From assembly GCA_025356615.1 (NCBI GenBank), contig JANXSH010001140.1, positions 1 through 13,137 on the forward strand: a stretch of DNA of 13,137 bases. The letters run 5' to 3'. The first letter of the stretch is position 1. Every line of letters begins with the position of its first letter. The stretch comes from Planctomycetia bacterium (GTDB lineage: Bacteria > Planctomycetota > Planctomycetia > Gemmatales > Gemmataceae). The notes under the pieces were generated by a model. That model saw only the letters and a program-made list of their open reading frames with translations, was not told the origin of the DNA and searched no databases. The position numbers and the translations under genes were made by a program. Shown piece by piece: positions 1-6,951 of the stretch.

Positions 1-120
1 GACTACGAGGGGCGAACCGACACGAGCGAAGCCATGATCTACTGGGCTATGACACGCCTTATGGTTCGTCGCCTTGCTCAGGCAAAGGTAACTCGCATGC
101 CAAAACCGGCGATTGTTTAA
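1..120 (+). CDS. IS5-family transposase, C-terminal fragment (5' part outside window)
   Basis: The first 120 bases read open in frame 1 into a TAA stop and encode the last 39 residues of a protein beginning DYEGRTDTSEAMIYWAMTRL and ending in a basic tail. The pattern 'YEG.T.TSEAMIY.AM.RLM.RRLA' is the characteristic extreme C-terminus of IS5-family (IS427/ISL2-type) DDE transposases, just after the catalytic glutamate helix. The enzyme would cut and paste its own element. The 5' part lies outside the window, so whether the full gene is intact cannot be judged. The stop is followed at once by a probable terminal repeat (121-136), so this looks like the genuine 3' end of the element rather than an internal break. 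I am confident of the family and less so of the subgroup. Confidence 0.8.
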   Translation, partial: DYEGRTDTSEAMIYWAMTRLMVRRLAQAKVTRMPKPAIV

Positions 121-136
121 CTTTTCAGACACCCTC
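121..136. repeat. probable right terminal inverted repeat of the IS5-family element
   Basis: The 16 bases CTTTTCAGACACCCTC follow the transposase stop codon directly. Read inward from the right they give GAGGGTGTCTGAAAAG, which has the form of IS5-group ends. The next bases are TAA, compatible with the short TA-containing target duplications of this family. The matching left end lies outside the window, so the boundary is inferred. Confidence 0.5.
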
Positions 137-646
137 TAAGAGGCATGATAGACCCTCGAGAAAGGAGAGCTGATAGAACGATTCGCCTCATCTTCTCGTT
201 CGCTTCTTCCCTATACGAGGCGAGATGGATGATATCGATAAGGGGAACGAGAATTCGGCAGATAGTACCGTATCGTGTAATCGCCCGATCGTCAACTCCT
301 GCACGCGAGAATTTTTCTTCGTCCCTCGCGCCGCGACATCCTGATCGCCCGGCGCGGTCACGTCTTCCATCGACAACGGCTCTTCTCACATCGGGATGAT
401 TGCGGGGAAAGGCTCGTTGTCGTTTCGGCCCGACGAGAAGTAGGAGGAGACCAGGCCCCATGCAAGGACGGAAGTCGCTTGTCCCGCGAGTAACCCGCTC
501 GTTTCGGGCAGGGCTATTCCTTGTTTTGAGCTGGGCAAGGGAAATTGCCGACACTTCAGGAGTTACGCCGAAAAGCAGGCTACCCAGATTCCCGAGCTTG
601 AAACAGGGAATAGCCCTGCGTTTCGGGCCGGTCCCTTCATGTGGCA
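137..646. other. gene-free stretch between IS end and efp promoter
   Basis: I see no convincing gene here. The open frames on either strand have no family-like sequence, no good ribosome binding site, and arginine/serine-rich compositions typical of chance ORFs in GC-rich DNA. The only structure I can support is the long imperfect inverted repeat at 508-619. No RNA gene was recognised. Confidence 0.5.
508..619. repeat. 112-bp imperfect inverted repeat (28/29-bp arms)
   Basis: The left arm 508-535 begins GCAGGGCTATTCCTTGTTTT. The right arm 591-619, read on the opposite strand, begins GCAGGGCTATTCCCTGTTTC. The first 13 bases of the arms are identical and most of the remainder matches, with about 55 bases between the arms. 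A second small hairpin (GGCAA/TTGCC) starts at the inner edge of the left arm. The element lies about 30 bp upstream of the efp -35 box. It could be a small non-autonomous mobile element, the remnant of an insertion, or an RNA hairpin that ends upstream transcription. Confidence 0.6.
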
Positions 647-676
647 TTGACACCCCACCGGCCCTCACTCTACCAT
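647..676 (+). promoter_or_regulatory. candidate sigma70-type promoter of efp
   Basis: A perfect -35 hexamer TTGACA (647-652) is followed after 18 bases by TACCAT (671-676), which matches four of six positions of TATAAT. Transcription would start about 60 nt before the efp GTG. The perfect -35 box and the lack of any gene between it and efp support the call; the -10 is weaker. Confidence 0.5.
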
Positions 677-743
677 CTGAAGATGCTGCGGCTCGGCGCG
701 AACGGGCGTGCCCCGACGGCGGGTAGGTCAACAGGAGTTGTTT

Positions 744-1313
744 GTGGCATCGATCTTGAACAGTGAAGTCCGCAAGGGCATGGTCGTCAAGCGCGAAGAC
801 GGGCAGCTCTACTACTGCATCGATCGCGAGCTGCGGACGCCGGGCAACCTGCCGTCGAAGCTCACGCTCAAGCTCAAGAACATGAAGACCGGGTTCGTCA
901 ACGACTTCCGCGTCCACCCCGACGACAAGATCGAGCAGGCCTACCTCGAGAAGCGCGAGATGCAATACCTGTACAAGGACTCCGACGGCTATGTGTTCAT
1001 GGACACGGAGACCTTCGACCAGGTGACGCTCGCCAAGGAGATGGTCGGCGACGAGATGCTCTACCTCAAGGAGGAGAACAAGCTCGTCGTCACGTTCTAC
1101 CTGGACAACCCTCTCAGCGTCGAGTTGCCCGCGTCGGTCGAACTGACCGTCGTGGAGACCGAGCCTGCGCTCAAGGGGGCGACCGCCGCCGCCCAGTACA
1201 AGCCGGCCACGCTCGACACCGGCCTCAAGATCCAGGTGCCCCCGTTCATCGGCATCGGCGAGAGGATCATCGTCGATACGCGCGAGGGCAAGTACCTCAG
1301 CCGCGTGAAGTGA
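744..1313 (+). CDS. efp: translation elongation factor P (variant loop)
   Basis: Elongation factor P enters the ribosomal E site and relieves stalling at consecutive prolines. The 189-residue product has the usual EF-P length and three domains: an N-terminal KOW-like domain (about 1-65), the central OB domain (about 66-130) and the C-terminal OB domain ending in the family signature (IGIGERIIVDTREGKYLSRVK region, last 21 residues). The start is taken as GTG at 744 because AGGAG (733-737) lies 6 nt upstream and translation begins MASILNSEVRKG, like other EF-Ps; the upstream GTG at 708 would add an atypical arginine-rich leader. The tip of the domain I loop reads TPGNLPSK, so the residue normally modified (Lys34 in E. 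coli, Arg32 in Pseudomonas) is Asn35. No epmA, epmB, earP or ymfI-like modification gene is in the window. It appears monocistronic. Confidence 0.93.
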   Translation: MASILNSEVRKGMVVKREDGQLYYCIDRELRTPGNLPSKLTLKLKNMKTGFVNDFRVHPDDKIEQAYLEKREMQYLYKDSDGYVFMDTETFDQVTLAKEMVGDEMLYLKEENKLVVTFYLDNPLSVELPASVELTVVETEPALKGATAAAQYKPATLDTGLKIQVPPFIGIGERIIVDTREGKYLSRVK

Positions 1314-1347
1314 GGCGATACCATCGTCGGAGTGTCAATCCTCGAGA

Positions 1348-1398
1348 GCGGAGGGAAGAAAAGAACGAGAGCCGGTTCGACCCTTTTCTTCTCTCCGC
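1348..1398 (+). terminator. stem-loop terminator candidate downstream of efp
   Basis: The arms GCGGAGGGAAGAAAAG (1348-1363) and CTTTTCTTCTCTCCGC (1383-1398) are complementary over 16 bp with one mismatch and enclose a 19-nt loop. The hairpin starts 34 nt after the efp stop. There is no downstream T-run, but the right arm itself is pyrimidine rich. The structure would also work for transcripts from the other strand. Confidence 0.55.
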
Positions 1399-1497
1399 AT
1401 TGCCGATGGTTCATGCCCTCGGCTGCCGCCTTTCGGGACGGCCTCTGTGTGAACGGGTTGGGGATTTTGGATCGCTATCCTTCTGGCAGAACGACAC

Positions 1498-1665
1498 ATG
1501 GCCAGGAAGGATGACATCAAGGAAATCGACAGGATCGTCAAAGAACTGGGGTTGACCAAAGGACAGCGTCAACTGCTTCATCAAGCAATAACGGGACAAG
1601 GGTTGACCAGTGAGGAGATCGTCGTTGTTGCTCGTGAAATCAAGGAAGATTATCCTAACAAATAA
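1498..1665 (+). CDS. small hypothetical protein, toxin-tail-like (55 aa)
   Basis: A 56-codon frame encodes MARKDDIKEIDRIVKELGLT followed by a second helix-like segment ending AREIKEDYPNK. The product is predicted to be mostly helical. It resembles the short C-terminal tails found on many polymorphic toxins, and stand-alone versions of them ('K..d...Id.i.kelgl...... ...ei...akei'). That resemblance is from memory and weak. ATG at 1498 is the first start after an in-frame TGA at 1450, and no clear Shine-Dalgarno precedes it. Only 8 nt separate its stop from the next gene, so the two are probably cotranscribed. GC content is visibly lower than in the flanking genes. It could be a complete small protein or the detached end of a longer, lost toxin gene. 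Confidence 0.55.
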   Translation: MARKDDIKEIDRIVKELGLTKGQRQLLHQAITGQGLTSEEIVVVAREIKEDYPNK

Positions 1666-1673
1666 TCGCACAC

Positions 1674-2171
1674 ATGAATCAGCAACTAGATGTCATCGAA
1701 GCTTCGGAATTGCTGCAAACCATCAAGGGGCAACCTTGTTGGCATGTAAGTTGTGGCGACACGACAGGTTCTAGTTTTCAACTCGTTTGCGGGGGCAAGC
1801 TTCCACGAAAGAAGCCGCTGAGAAACCCGACACAGCCGCTCGAATATCAGACGAACGACGGTGAGTTCAGCATCCTGGTCTGGTGCGATTGGAGATTGGA
1901 ACACGCCTCTCGGCCTGTGACAAGTTCCGACGACACCCTCGATCAGCAAAAACGTCATTTACTTCAACTCGTCGGCGCATCCGTTCGAGATGTAACAATT
2001 GAACCGCCTTGCTGGGATATGCGCGTCACGTTCTCGAACCATCTCTCTCTTGCTGTTTTTTGCGATCATGTGAACCACGAAGTGAGTTTTGACGGCAACT
2101 GGGATTTCTTCTCCCCCAACGCCTCGGTTTATGCTGGCCCCGGCACCTCATTGATTTGCAAGATGGAATGA
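1674..2171 (+). CDS. hypothetical protein, DUF6188/immunity-like
   Basis: The 165-residue product has no signal peptide or membrane segment, so it is probably cytoplasmic. Its C-terminal half (about 100-160) carries a pattern I associate with DUF6188-type proteins, often found beside polymorphic toxins: 'LVG..V....I.PP.WD..V.FSN.L.L.VFCD' followed by 'SFDGNWDFFSP' and a 'GPG..L' end. It follows the 55-residue gene by 8 nt and would form a two-gene unit with it. If the first gene is toxin-derived, this one would be the immunity partner; that is inference. The start ATG lacks a visible ribosome binding site. Its GC content, near 50 percent by eye, is far below that of efp and the haem protein gene on either side, which suggests horizontal acquisition. 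Confidence 0.72.
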   Translation: MNQQLDVIEASELLQTIKGQPCWHVSCGDTTGSSFQLVCGGKLPRKKPLRNPTQPLEYQTNDGEFSILVWCDWRLEHASRPVTSSDDTLDQQKRHLLQLVGASVRDVTIEPPCWDMRVTFSNHLSLAVFCDHVNHEVSFDGNWDFFSPNASVYAGPGTSLICKME

Positions 2172-2201
2172 GATTCCTAGGCGACGACAGAGCCTGGAGG
2201 G

Positions 2202-2313
2202 GCTCGAGCCTCTCCGCTCGCCGAGAACGCCGCCATCCGCTCGGGCCTGCCCTCGGAGGCGGGGTCACGCCAGACGCTCGAGCCTCTCCGCTCGCCGAGA
2301 ACGCCGCCATCCG
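2202..2313. repeat. two 38-bp direct repeats, 74-bp period
   Basis: The 38 bases at 2202-2239 recur exactly at 2276-2313. Both begin GCTCGAGCCTCTCCGCTCGC. The 36-bp spacer is CG rich. The first copy starts in a near-palindrome (GGAGGGGCTCGAGCCTCTCC, 2197-2216) that could fold as a short hairpin. The repeats fill the gap between two convergent genes (stops at 2171 and 2325), so a transcript-end or dispersed-repeat role is possible. Confidence 0.75.
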
Positions 2314-2324
2314 TTCCATGCGAA

Positions 2325-5300
2325 CTACTTCCCGCCTACGAACCGCACCGCCGCCGACGCCGGGCCGTCCTCGATCTCGACGCGGATGCCTTGCTTGCGC
2401 TCGTCGGTGCCGATCGACAGCGTCAGCGTGTGGACGCCTGGTTTCAGGTCGAGCGTCATCACCGCGCCGATCGTCACCGGCTCCCCGTCGAGCCAGGCAC
2501 TCATCCCCTTCGTGTCGTTGATCTCGAGCCGGACTTTGCTCGCCGCCGTCGCCTCGATGCGCGTCTGGAGGAGGGCCACCGAGGGCAGATCCTTGGGCCG
2601 AAGTCGCGCCAGCCCCTCCACGGGTAGCGTCCCGGCCACGGTGCTGTAGGTCGGCTCCCACGACAGGCCGGAGTTGGCCGCGAGGGCACCCACGCCGCGC
2701 GTGTACCACAGGTCGTAGGCCGGCTTCGTCGGCTGGAGGACATCCCAGCGCCGGGCGACTCGCTTCCGCCCGACCGACCAGCGGTCGCCCTTGCCCAACT
2801 CGGAGAGGAACCGGACGAGGTCGAGCATCTCGGCCCGCGTCAGGGTGTCCGTCAGCCCCTCGGGCATTAGCGAAATCTTGCTCGCGGCCTTCTCCTCGAT
2901 GTCCTTGGCCGGGATCGCGGTCTCCTTGTCCTGGTCGTCGCGCAGGACGAGCGTCGTCGGGGTCTCGCGCACCTTGATGCCGGTGAGCTGTCGGCCGCGC
3001 GTCGTCGTGACGAGCATGGAGTTGTAGCCCTCCTTGATCGCCTTGCTCGGCAGGAGCAGCGACTCGATGAGGTAGTCCACCTGCGCCGCCGCGCCGATGC
3101 TCGACAGGTCCGGGCCGACCTGCCCGCCCGCGCCGCCGATGGCGTGGCACTTGAGGCACAGCAGGTCCGCGCGGCGGAAGATCGCCTCGCCCCGCGCCGC
3201 ATCGCCCTTCGCGGCCACGTCGGCGACCATCTCCTTCAACTCGGTCGCGGAGAGTACCTTGGCCCCGAAGGTCAGGCCCCCCGCCTTCGTCAGCGCCTCG
3301 GCGAGGCCGGGCGCTTCACGTCCGCTGATGCGCACCGTCCGCACGCCGATGCGAGCCACGTCGGGCGGGAGTTTCTGCGAGGCGATGACCTTGGTCAATG
3401 CCGCCGCGCCGCCCTTGCGTTGGAGGAAGGCCGCGTAGACATCCTCCGCGCCGACGCCGTCCTTCAGGCCCGAGAGGACATCCGCCGCGTGCTGGGCCGC
3501 CGCGTCGAGGTCGAACCCCGCCAGCGCGATCAGCGCCCGGCGACGGACGAGCGGCGTCCCCTTCTCGACGATCCGAGTCAGGGTCGTCTTGCTCTCCGCG
3601 CCGCCGAGGCCCGCCAGCCCTTCGATGGCCGCGTGGCGCAATTCTGCCGACGCCCTGTCGTCGTCCGCGTGCGCGGTCAGCGCCGCCCTCGCCTTCTCGA
3701 CGCGCCACAGGCCCGCGAGCCGAGCTGCGGCCTCGTCCTTTGCCAAAACGAGTGGGACGATCGCGTCGAGCGAACCCGCCGGCCTGGTGTTTCTCTGGCG
3801 AGCGCTCTCCTCCAGCGCCGCGAGCAAGCGCACCCTACCCTGGCCCTTCGCGGTCGCCTTGTTCAGCACCATCGCCAGCTCGCCCGGCCCGCCGACGCTG
3901 GCGAGCAGGACGAGGGCCGCCTCTTCGTTCGGCTTCGACAGCTTACTGCCCTTCAGGAGGTTGACCAGCGGTTTAACGACCTTGTCCGAGCCGACGGCCT
4001 GGAGGGCGAACGAGAGCCGACCGACGCTGCCGAAGTCGAACGTCCCCGCCGTCAGCGCGGGCAGCCACGCCGACTCGAGTTCGCGGAGGGTCAGCCACAG
4101 GCTGTAATCGAGGTTCGTGTCCAGGGGCCGATCCAGTGCCCCCAGGGCGATCTCGGCGGCCCGCTTACCGCCGACCAGTGACAGCGCCCGCACCGCCTCG
4201 AGCCGAACCTGCGGATGCTCGTCGGCGACCCGTCGCTCGAGCAACTCCAGCGGCCTCTCGACGCGCCCATGCCACGCCCCGAGGACACGCACCGCCGCCG
4301 CCCTCACCCGCGCATCTTTTGCATCGAGCAGGGATGCCAATAGCGACGGTTCGACGACATCGAGTGTCTGGTACGCCCACAACCCCTCGAGCCGGTGCGG
4401 CTCGTGTTCGGCCTTCTTGGCGTCGAGGGTTTCGAGCCACGTCTTCAGTTCCGGCGCTGCCTTTTCGCCGAATCGCTCCTTGAGTTGCCGCCGGGCGAAG
4501 TGGCGCGTCCACGCCTCGGGCGACTCCAAATGTTTCACCAACTCCTCGGCCTTCGCCTCGGTCAGTTTCGGGCGTTCGACGAGTTTCCGGTTCTTGGCGG
4601 TGATGCGCCAGATGCGACCGTGGGTTATGTCGCGGCGCGGGTCGCGGAAATCGACCTCGCCGTGCTGGATGATCGGGTTGTACCAGTCGGCGACGTAGAT
4701 CGCGCCGTCCGGCCCCTGCTTCACGTCGATGGGCCGGAACGCCGGGTGCGTCGATTTGATGACATCGGGCATGAGCCGGGAGGTGTAGCCCGAGCCGGAC
4801 GGCGCGACCGTGAAGCGGCAGACGCGATGGGCGCGGAAGTCGCAGGTGATGAGGCTGCCCTGCCAGTCGTCGGGCAAATGTCTCCCGGAGACGATCTCCA
4901 GGCCGCAATACTTCGGACTGCCGGGGTTCAGCCCCTGGAGCGTGCGCGCGGTGCCGGGAGCTGGGTCGTAGGCCACGCCAGGGAAGCCGACGTAGATGCC
5001 CTGTCCGCCCGCGCCGTCGGTCTGGAACGACTGGCCGAAGCGGTCGAAGTGGTGGCCCCAGGAGTTCCACATGCCGCGCGTGAAGACCTCGAGCCGCCGC
5101 GTGTCGGGGCGGAACTGCCAGACGCCGCCCGCGTTGAGTCGCCTAACGCCGTAGGGCGTCTCGATGTGGCTATGGATGTAGACGGCCTGGTTCATGTAGA
5201 GGTTGCCGTCGTGGCCCCAGCGGAGCGAGTGCAACAGGTGGTGCGTGTCTTCGGTCCCGAAGCCCGAGAGGACGACGCGCCGGCGGTCGGCCTTTCCGCC

Positions 5301-5720
5301 CGGCTTCGACGCGCTGAGGTGGACGAGTTCGGTGCTGTTGGCGACGTAGACGCCGCCGTCGCCCGGCTCCAATCCCGTCGGGATGAGTAGGTCGCCGGCG
5401 AAGACCGTCACCTTGTCGGCCTTGCCGACGCCCTTGGTGTCCTCGAGGACGATGATCTTGTCGTTCGACTTCTGACCGGGCTTGATCTGCGGGTACGTCT
5501 CGGAGCAGGCGAGCCAGAGCCGACCCGCCGCGTCGAAGTTCATGTGGATCGGCTTGGCGAGCTGCGGGTCCGCCGCGAAGAGGTTGACCTCGAAGCCGTC
5601 GGCGACCTTGAACGTCTTCCGCTCGACCTCCGGGTCGGGGTCGGGGATCTTCGCATCGCGCTGCGCGAGTAGCGCGCCGGAGGCGAGGAGCAGAGGCAGA
5701 GAAAGGAGGAAGGCACGCAT
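2325..5720 (-). CDS. PVC-type haem-binding CxxCH protein (secreted dehydrogenase-like, HEAT repeats, cytochrome c)
   Basis: The predicted secreted protein has 1131 residues. The start is ATG at 5720, which opens a good signal peptide (MRAFLLSLPLLLASGALLAQ, likely cut after Ala19); the frame stays open to 5822, but that leader is encoded by a palindromic repeat. Order of parts: a membrane-bound-dehydrogenase-type beta-propeller (about 30-415, with 'F..NLFAADP', 'GRLWLACSETYP' and 'GAIYVADWYNPIIQHGE'); HEAT-like helical repeats (about 440-830, for example 'DARVRAAAVRVLGAW' and 'HPQVRLEAVRAL'); a Planctomycete/Verrucomicrobium cytochrome c domain with haem site C855-L-K-C858-H859 and probable distal ligand Met952; and a C-terminal beta-rich domain (about 985-1131). 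Such proteins are abundant in planctomycetes and are thought to oxidise sugars or polyols in the periplasm. The substrate cannot be read from sequence. It lies 98 nt downstream of the SGNH-like gene on the same strand and shows no clear Shine-Dalgarno. Confidence 0.93.
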   Translation of the reverse strand: MRAFLLSLPLLLASGALLAQRDAKIPDPDPEVERKTFKVADGFEVNLFAADPQLAKPIHMNFDAAGRLWLACSETYPQIKPGQKSNDKIIVLEDTKGVGKADKVTVFAGDLLIPTGLEPGDGGVYVANSTELVHLSASKPGGKADRRRVVLSGFGTEDTHHLLHSLRWGHDGNLYMNQAVYIHSHIETPYGVRRLNAGGVWQFRPDTRRLEVFTRGMWNSWGHHFDRFGQSFQTDGAGGQGIYVGFPGVAYDPAPGTARTLQGLNPGSPKYCGLEIVSGRHLPDDWQGSLITCDFRAHRVCRFTVAPSGSGYTSRLMPDVIKSTHPAFRPIDVKQGPDGAIYVADWYNPIIQHGEVDFRDPRRDITHGRIWRITAKNRKLVERPKLTEAKAEELVKHLESPEAWTRHFARRQLKERFGEKAAPELKTWLETLDAKKAEHEPHRLEGLWAYQTLDVVEPSLLASLLDAKDARVRAAAVRVLGAWHGRVERPLELLERRVADEHPQVRLEAVRALSLVGGKRAAEIALGALDRPLDTNLDYSLWLTLRELESAWLPALTAGTFDFGSVGRLSFALQAVGSDKVVKPLVNLLKGSKLSKPNEEAALVLLASVGGPGELAMVLNKATAKGQGRVRLLAALEESARQRNTRPAGSLDAIVPLVLAKDEAAARLAGLWRVEKARAALTAHADDDRASAELRHAAIEGLAGLGGAESKTTLTRIVEKGTPLVRRRALIALAGFDLDAAAQHAADVLSGLKDGVGAEDVYAAFLQRKGGAAALTKVIASQKLPPDVARIGVRTVRISGREAPGLAEALTKAGGLTFGAKVLSATELKEMVADVAAKGDAARGEAIFRRADLLCLKCHAIGGAGGQVGPDLSSIGAAAQVDYLIESLLLPSKAIKEGYNSMLVTTTRGRQLTGIKVRETPTTLVLRDDQDKETAIPAKDIEEKAASKISLMPEGLTDTLTRAEMLDLVRFLSELGKGDRWSVGRKRVARRWDVLQPTKPAYDLWYTRGVGALAANSGLSWEPTYSTVAGTLPVEGLARLRPKDLPSVALLQTRIEATAASKVRLEINDTKGMSAWLDGEPVTIGAVMTLDLKPGVHTLTLSIGTDERKQGIRVEIEDGPASAAVRFVGGK

Positions 5721-5751
5721 GGGAGGTATCCGATATAAGATGAAGAGAACC

Positions 5752-5819
5752 ATCCGCAGATTGCGCAGATTACACAAATTAAAATTAATTAATTTGTGTA
5801 ATCTGCGCAATATGCGGAT
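5752..5819. repeat. 31-bp near-perfect palindrome (terminator-like or dispersed repeat)
   Basis: The arms 5752-5782 and 5789-5819 are complementary at 30 of 31 positions around a 6-nt AT loop. Each arm contains GCGCAGATTACACAAATTAA in the same sense relative to the centre. The structure begins at the stop codon of the SGNH-like gene and ends 31 nt before the haem-protein start. In the minus-strand transcript it would form a very stable hairpin between the two cistrons. The 'CGCAGATTACACA' wording recalls short repeats scattered through many environmental genomes (from memory). Confidence 0.85.
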
Positions 5820-6916
5820 CACTTCTTTGCTGGCTTCAGTTCGAACTTCAGCGTCAGGGGCCGGGCGAGGACAGCAATCTCCTTCTCCTTCGCCTCGACG
5901 AGCGGGTCGAACTGCGGGATCTCGCGGGCGTTCTGGCCTTGCTCGCCCTTGCGGAAGCCGGTGAGGTACGTCACGTTCTGCGGACGCCAGCGGTGGAAGT
6001 AGAGTTCGTTCTTAGCGACGATGAGCTTGCGGAGCTTTTCGCGCTGTGCCGACTCCGCCCCCGAAGGGCGAAACATGAAGCCCTGTTCGAGATCGCTGGC
6101 GGAGAACGCCGCTTCGCCGTCGTCCGTGGTCAAGATGTACTCGCCTTTGGGCAACCCGGTCGCCACGACCTTCCGCATGTCGCTGCGCAGCGGGCAGTCT
6201 TTGCGCGTCTTTACGCCCAGTTCGAGGCGGACGGGTTCGTCTTCCAGCCCCAGCGCCTTCGTGAAGGTGTCTGCGGTCTCGCGGTAGCCCTCGCCGGTCA
6301 AGGTGATCCCGTCGAGCGTCTTCGCCTTGGAGCCGGTCCCCGGATCTTTTAGCAGTTCGTACAAATTGACGAAGGTGTGTTCCCGATCCGAAGCGACTTC
6401 GCTGATCACCTGGGCGTAGAGGCGGACGTTCTCGATCTGTTTGGTCGGGTCGGGTAGCGGCTTACCAAGCTTGGCTGGCGCGATGGGTGACAGCAACACG
6501 ACCTTCGCCTTGGACGGCGCGAGAGCGTCGAGGAGCGCCACCAGGCCCTTGCGGAACCTCTCCTTGCCCGCCTCGCCCTCGAACGCTTCGACGTTGCCGT
6601 AGCCGATGATGAGGACCGTCGGCTTCAGGGCGAGCGTGTGTTCCTTGAGTTCCTTGAACCCCAGGTTGACATCGCCGAACCCGGCGCGGGAGGTGCCGAA
6701 CACGTCGTCGCCACTCCAACCGAGGTTGCGGAAGACGATCTTCTTGCCGTGGAAGCGCGTCGTCAGGGCCAATTCCCACCAGCCGGAGAGTTGCTCGCGC
6801 TCGACGAGCGTGTTGCCAAGGAAGACGACCCGGTCGCCGTCCTTCAGGGTGAACTTCTCGGCGGCGGGGGCGATCAGGGGCAGGCAGAGGACGAGCAGTA
6901 GGGAGAGGATGCGCAC
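5819..6916 (-). CDS. secreted SGNH/GDSL-fold protein with degenerate catalytic residues
   Basis: The 365-residue protein has a signal peptide (MRILSLLLVLCLPLIAPAA, cut near residues 18-19). The start is GTG at 6916, supported by GAGGAG (6929-6924) 7 nt upstream. The fold resembles planctomycete SGNH/GDSL hydrolases: block I 'RVVFLGNTLVE' (29-39), block II 'NLGWSGDDV' (64-72), block III 'GYGNVEAFEGEAG' (105-117), 'VVLLSPI' (139-145), and block V 'DGITLTGEGY' (202-211). SGNH enzymes are esterases or acetyl-hydrolases, but here GDSL has become GNTL (Thr36 at the nucleophile), block III appears to lack its Asn (Val109), and the block V His is Thr205. It may therefore be non-catalytic. Residues 230-365 form an extra C-terminal part ('FHRWRPQNVTYLTGFRKGEQ'). 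It precedes the haem protein and may act with it outside the cytoplasm. Confidence 0.87.
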   Translation of the reverse strand: MRILSLLLVLCLPLIAPAAEKFTLKDGDRVVFLGNTLVEREQLSGWWELALTTRFHGKKIVFRNLGWSGDDVFGTSRAGFGDVNLGFKELKEHTLALKPTVLIIGYGNVEAFEGEAGKERFRKGLVALLDALAPSKAKVVLLSPIAPAKLGKPLPDPTKQIENVRLYAQVISEVASDREHTFVNLYELLKDPGTGSKAKTLDGITLTGEGYRETADTFTKALGLEDEPVRLELGVKTRKDCPLRSDMRKVVATGLPKGEYILTTDDGEAAFSASDLEQGFMFRPSGAESAQREKLRKLIVAKNELYFHRWRPQNVTYLTGFRKGEQGQNAREIPQFDPLVEAKEKEIAVLARPLTLKFELKPAKK

Positions 6917-6951
6917 GGGGAGTCTCCTCGGGGTCGCGGTGTCTGATGGAG

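Noticed and set aside
117..965. 282-codon minus-strand frame over the efp upstream region
   Set aside because: Overlaps the 5' part of efp in antisense, shows no family-like segment and would have to cross the inverted repeat.
2202..2313. Repeats as a CRISPR array
   Set aside because: Only two copies, no further units, and no cas gene in the window.
3144..5390. Long plus-strand frames (3144-4181, 4395-5390) within the haem protein gene
   Set aside because: Antisense shadows caused by high GC; the minus-strand frame carries a signal peptide, CxxCH and HEAT-like repeats.
5721..5726. GGGAGG next to the haem-protein start as a ribosome binding site
   Set aside because: It reads GGGAGG only on the plus strand; the minus-strand mRNA has CCTCCC there.
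5721..5822. Longer N-terminus for the haem-binding protein
   Set aside because: The extra 34 residues are encoded by the palindromic repeat and would mask a clear signal peptide.
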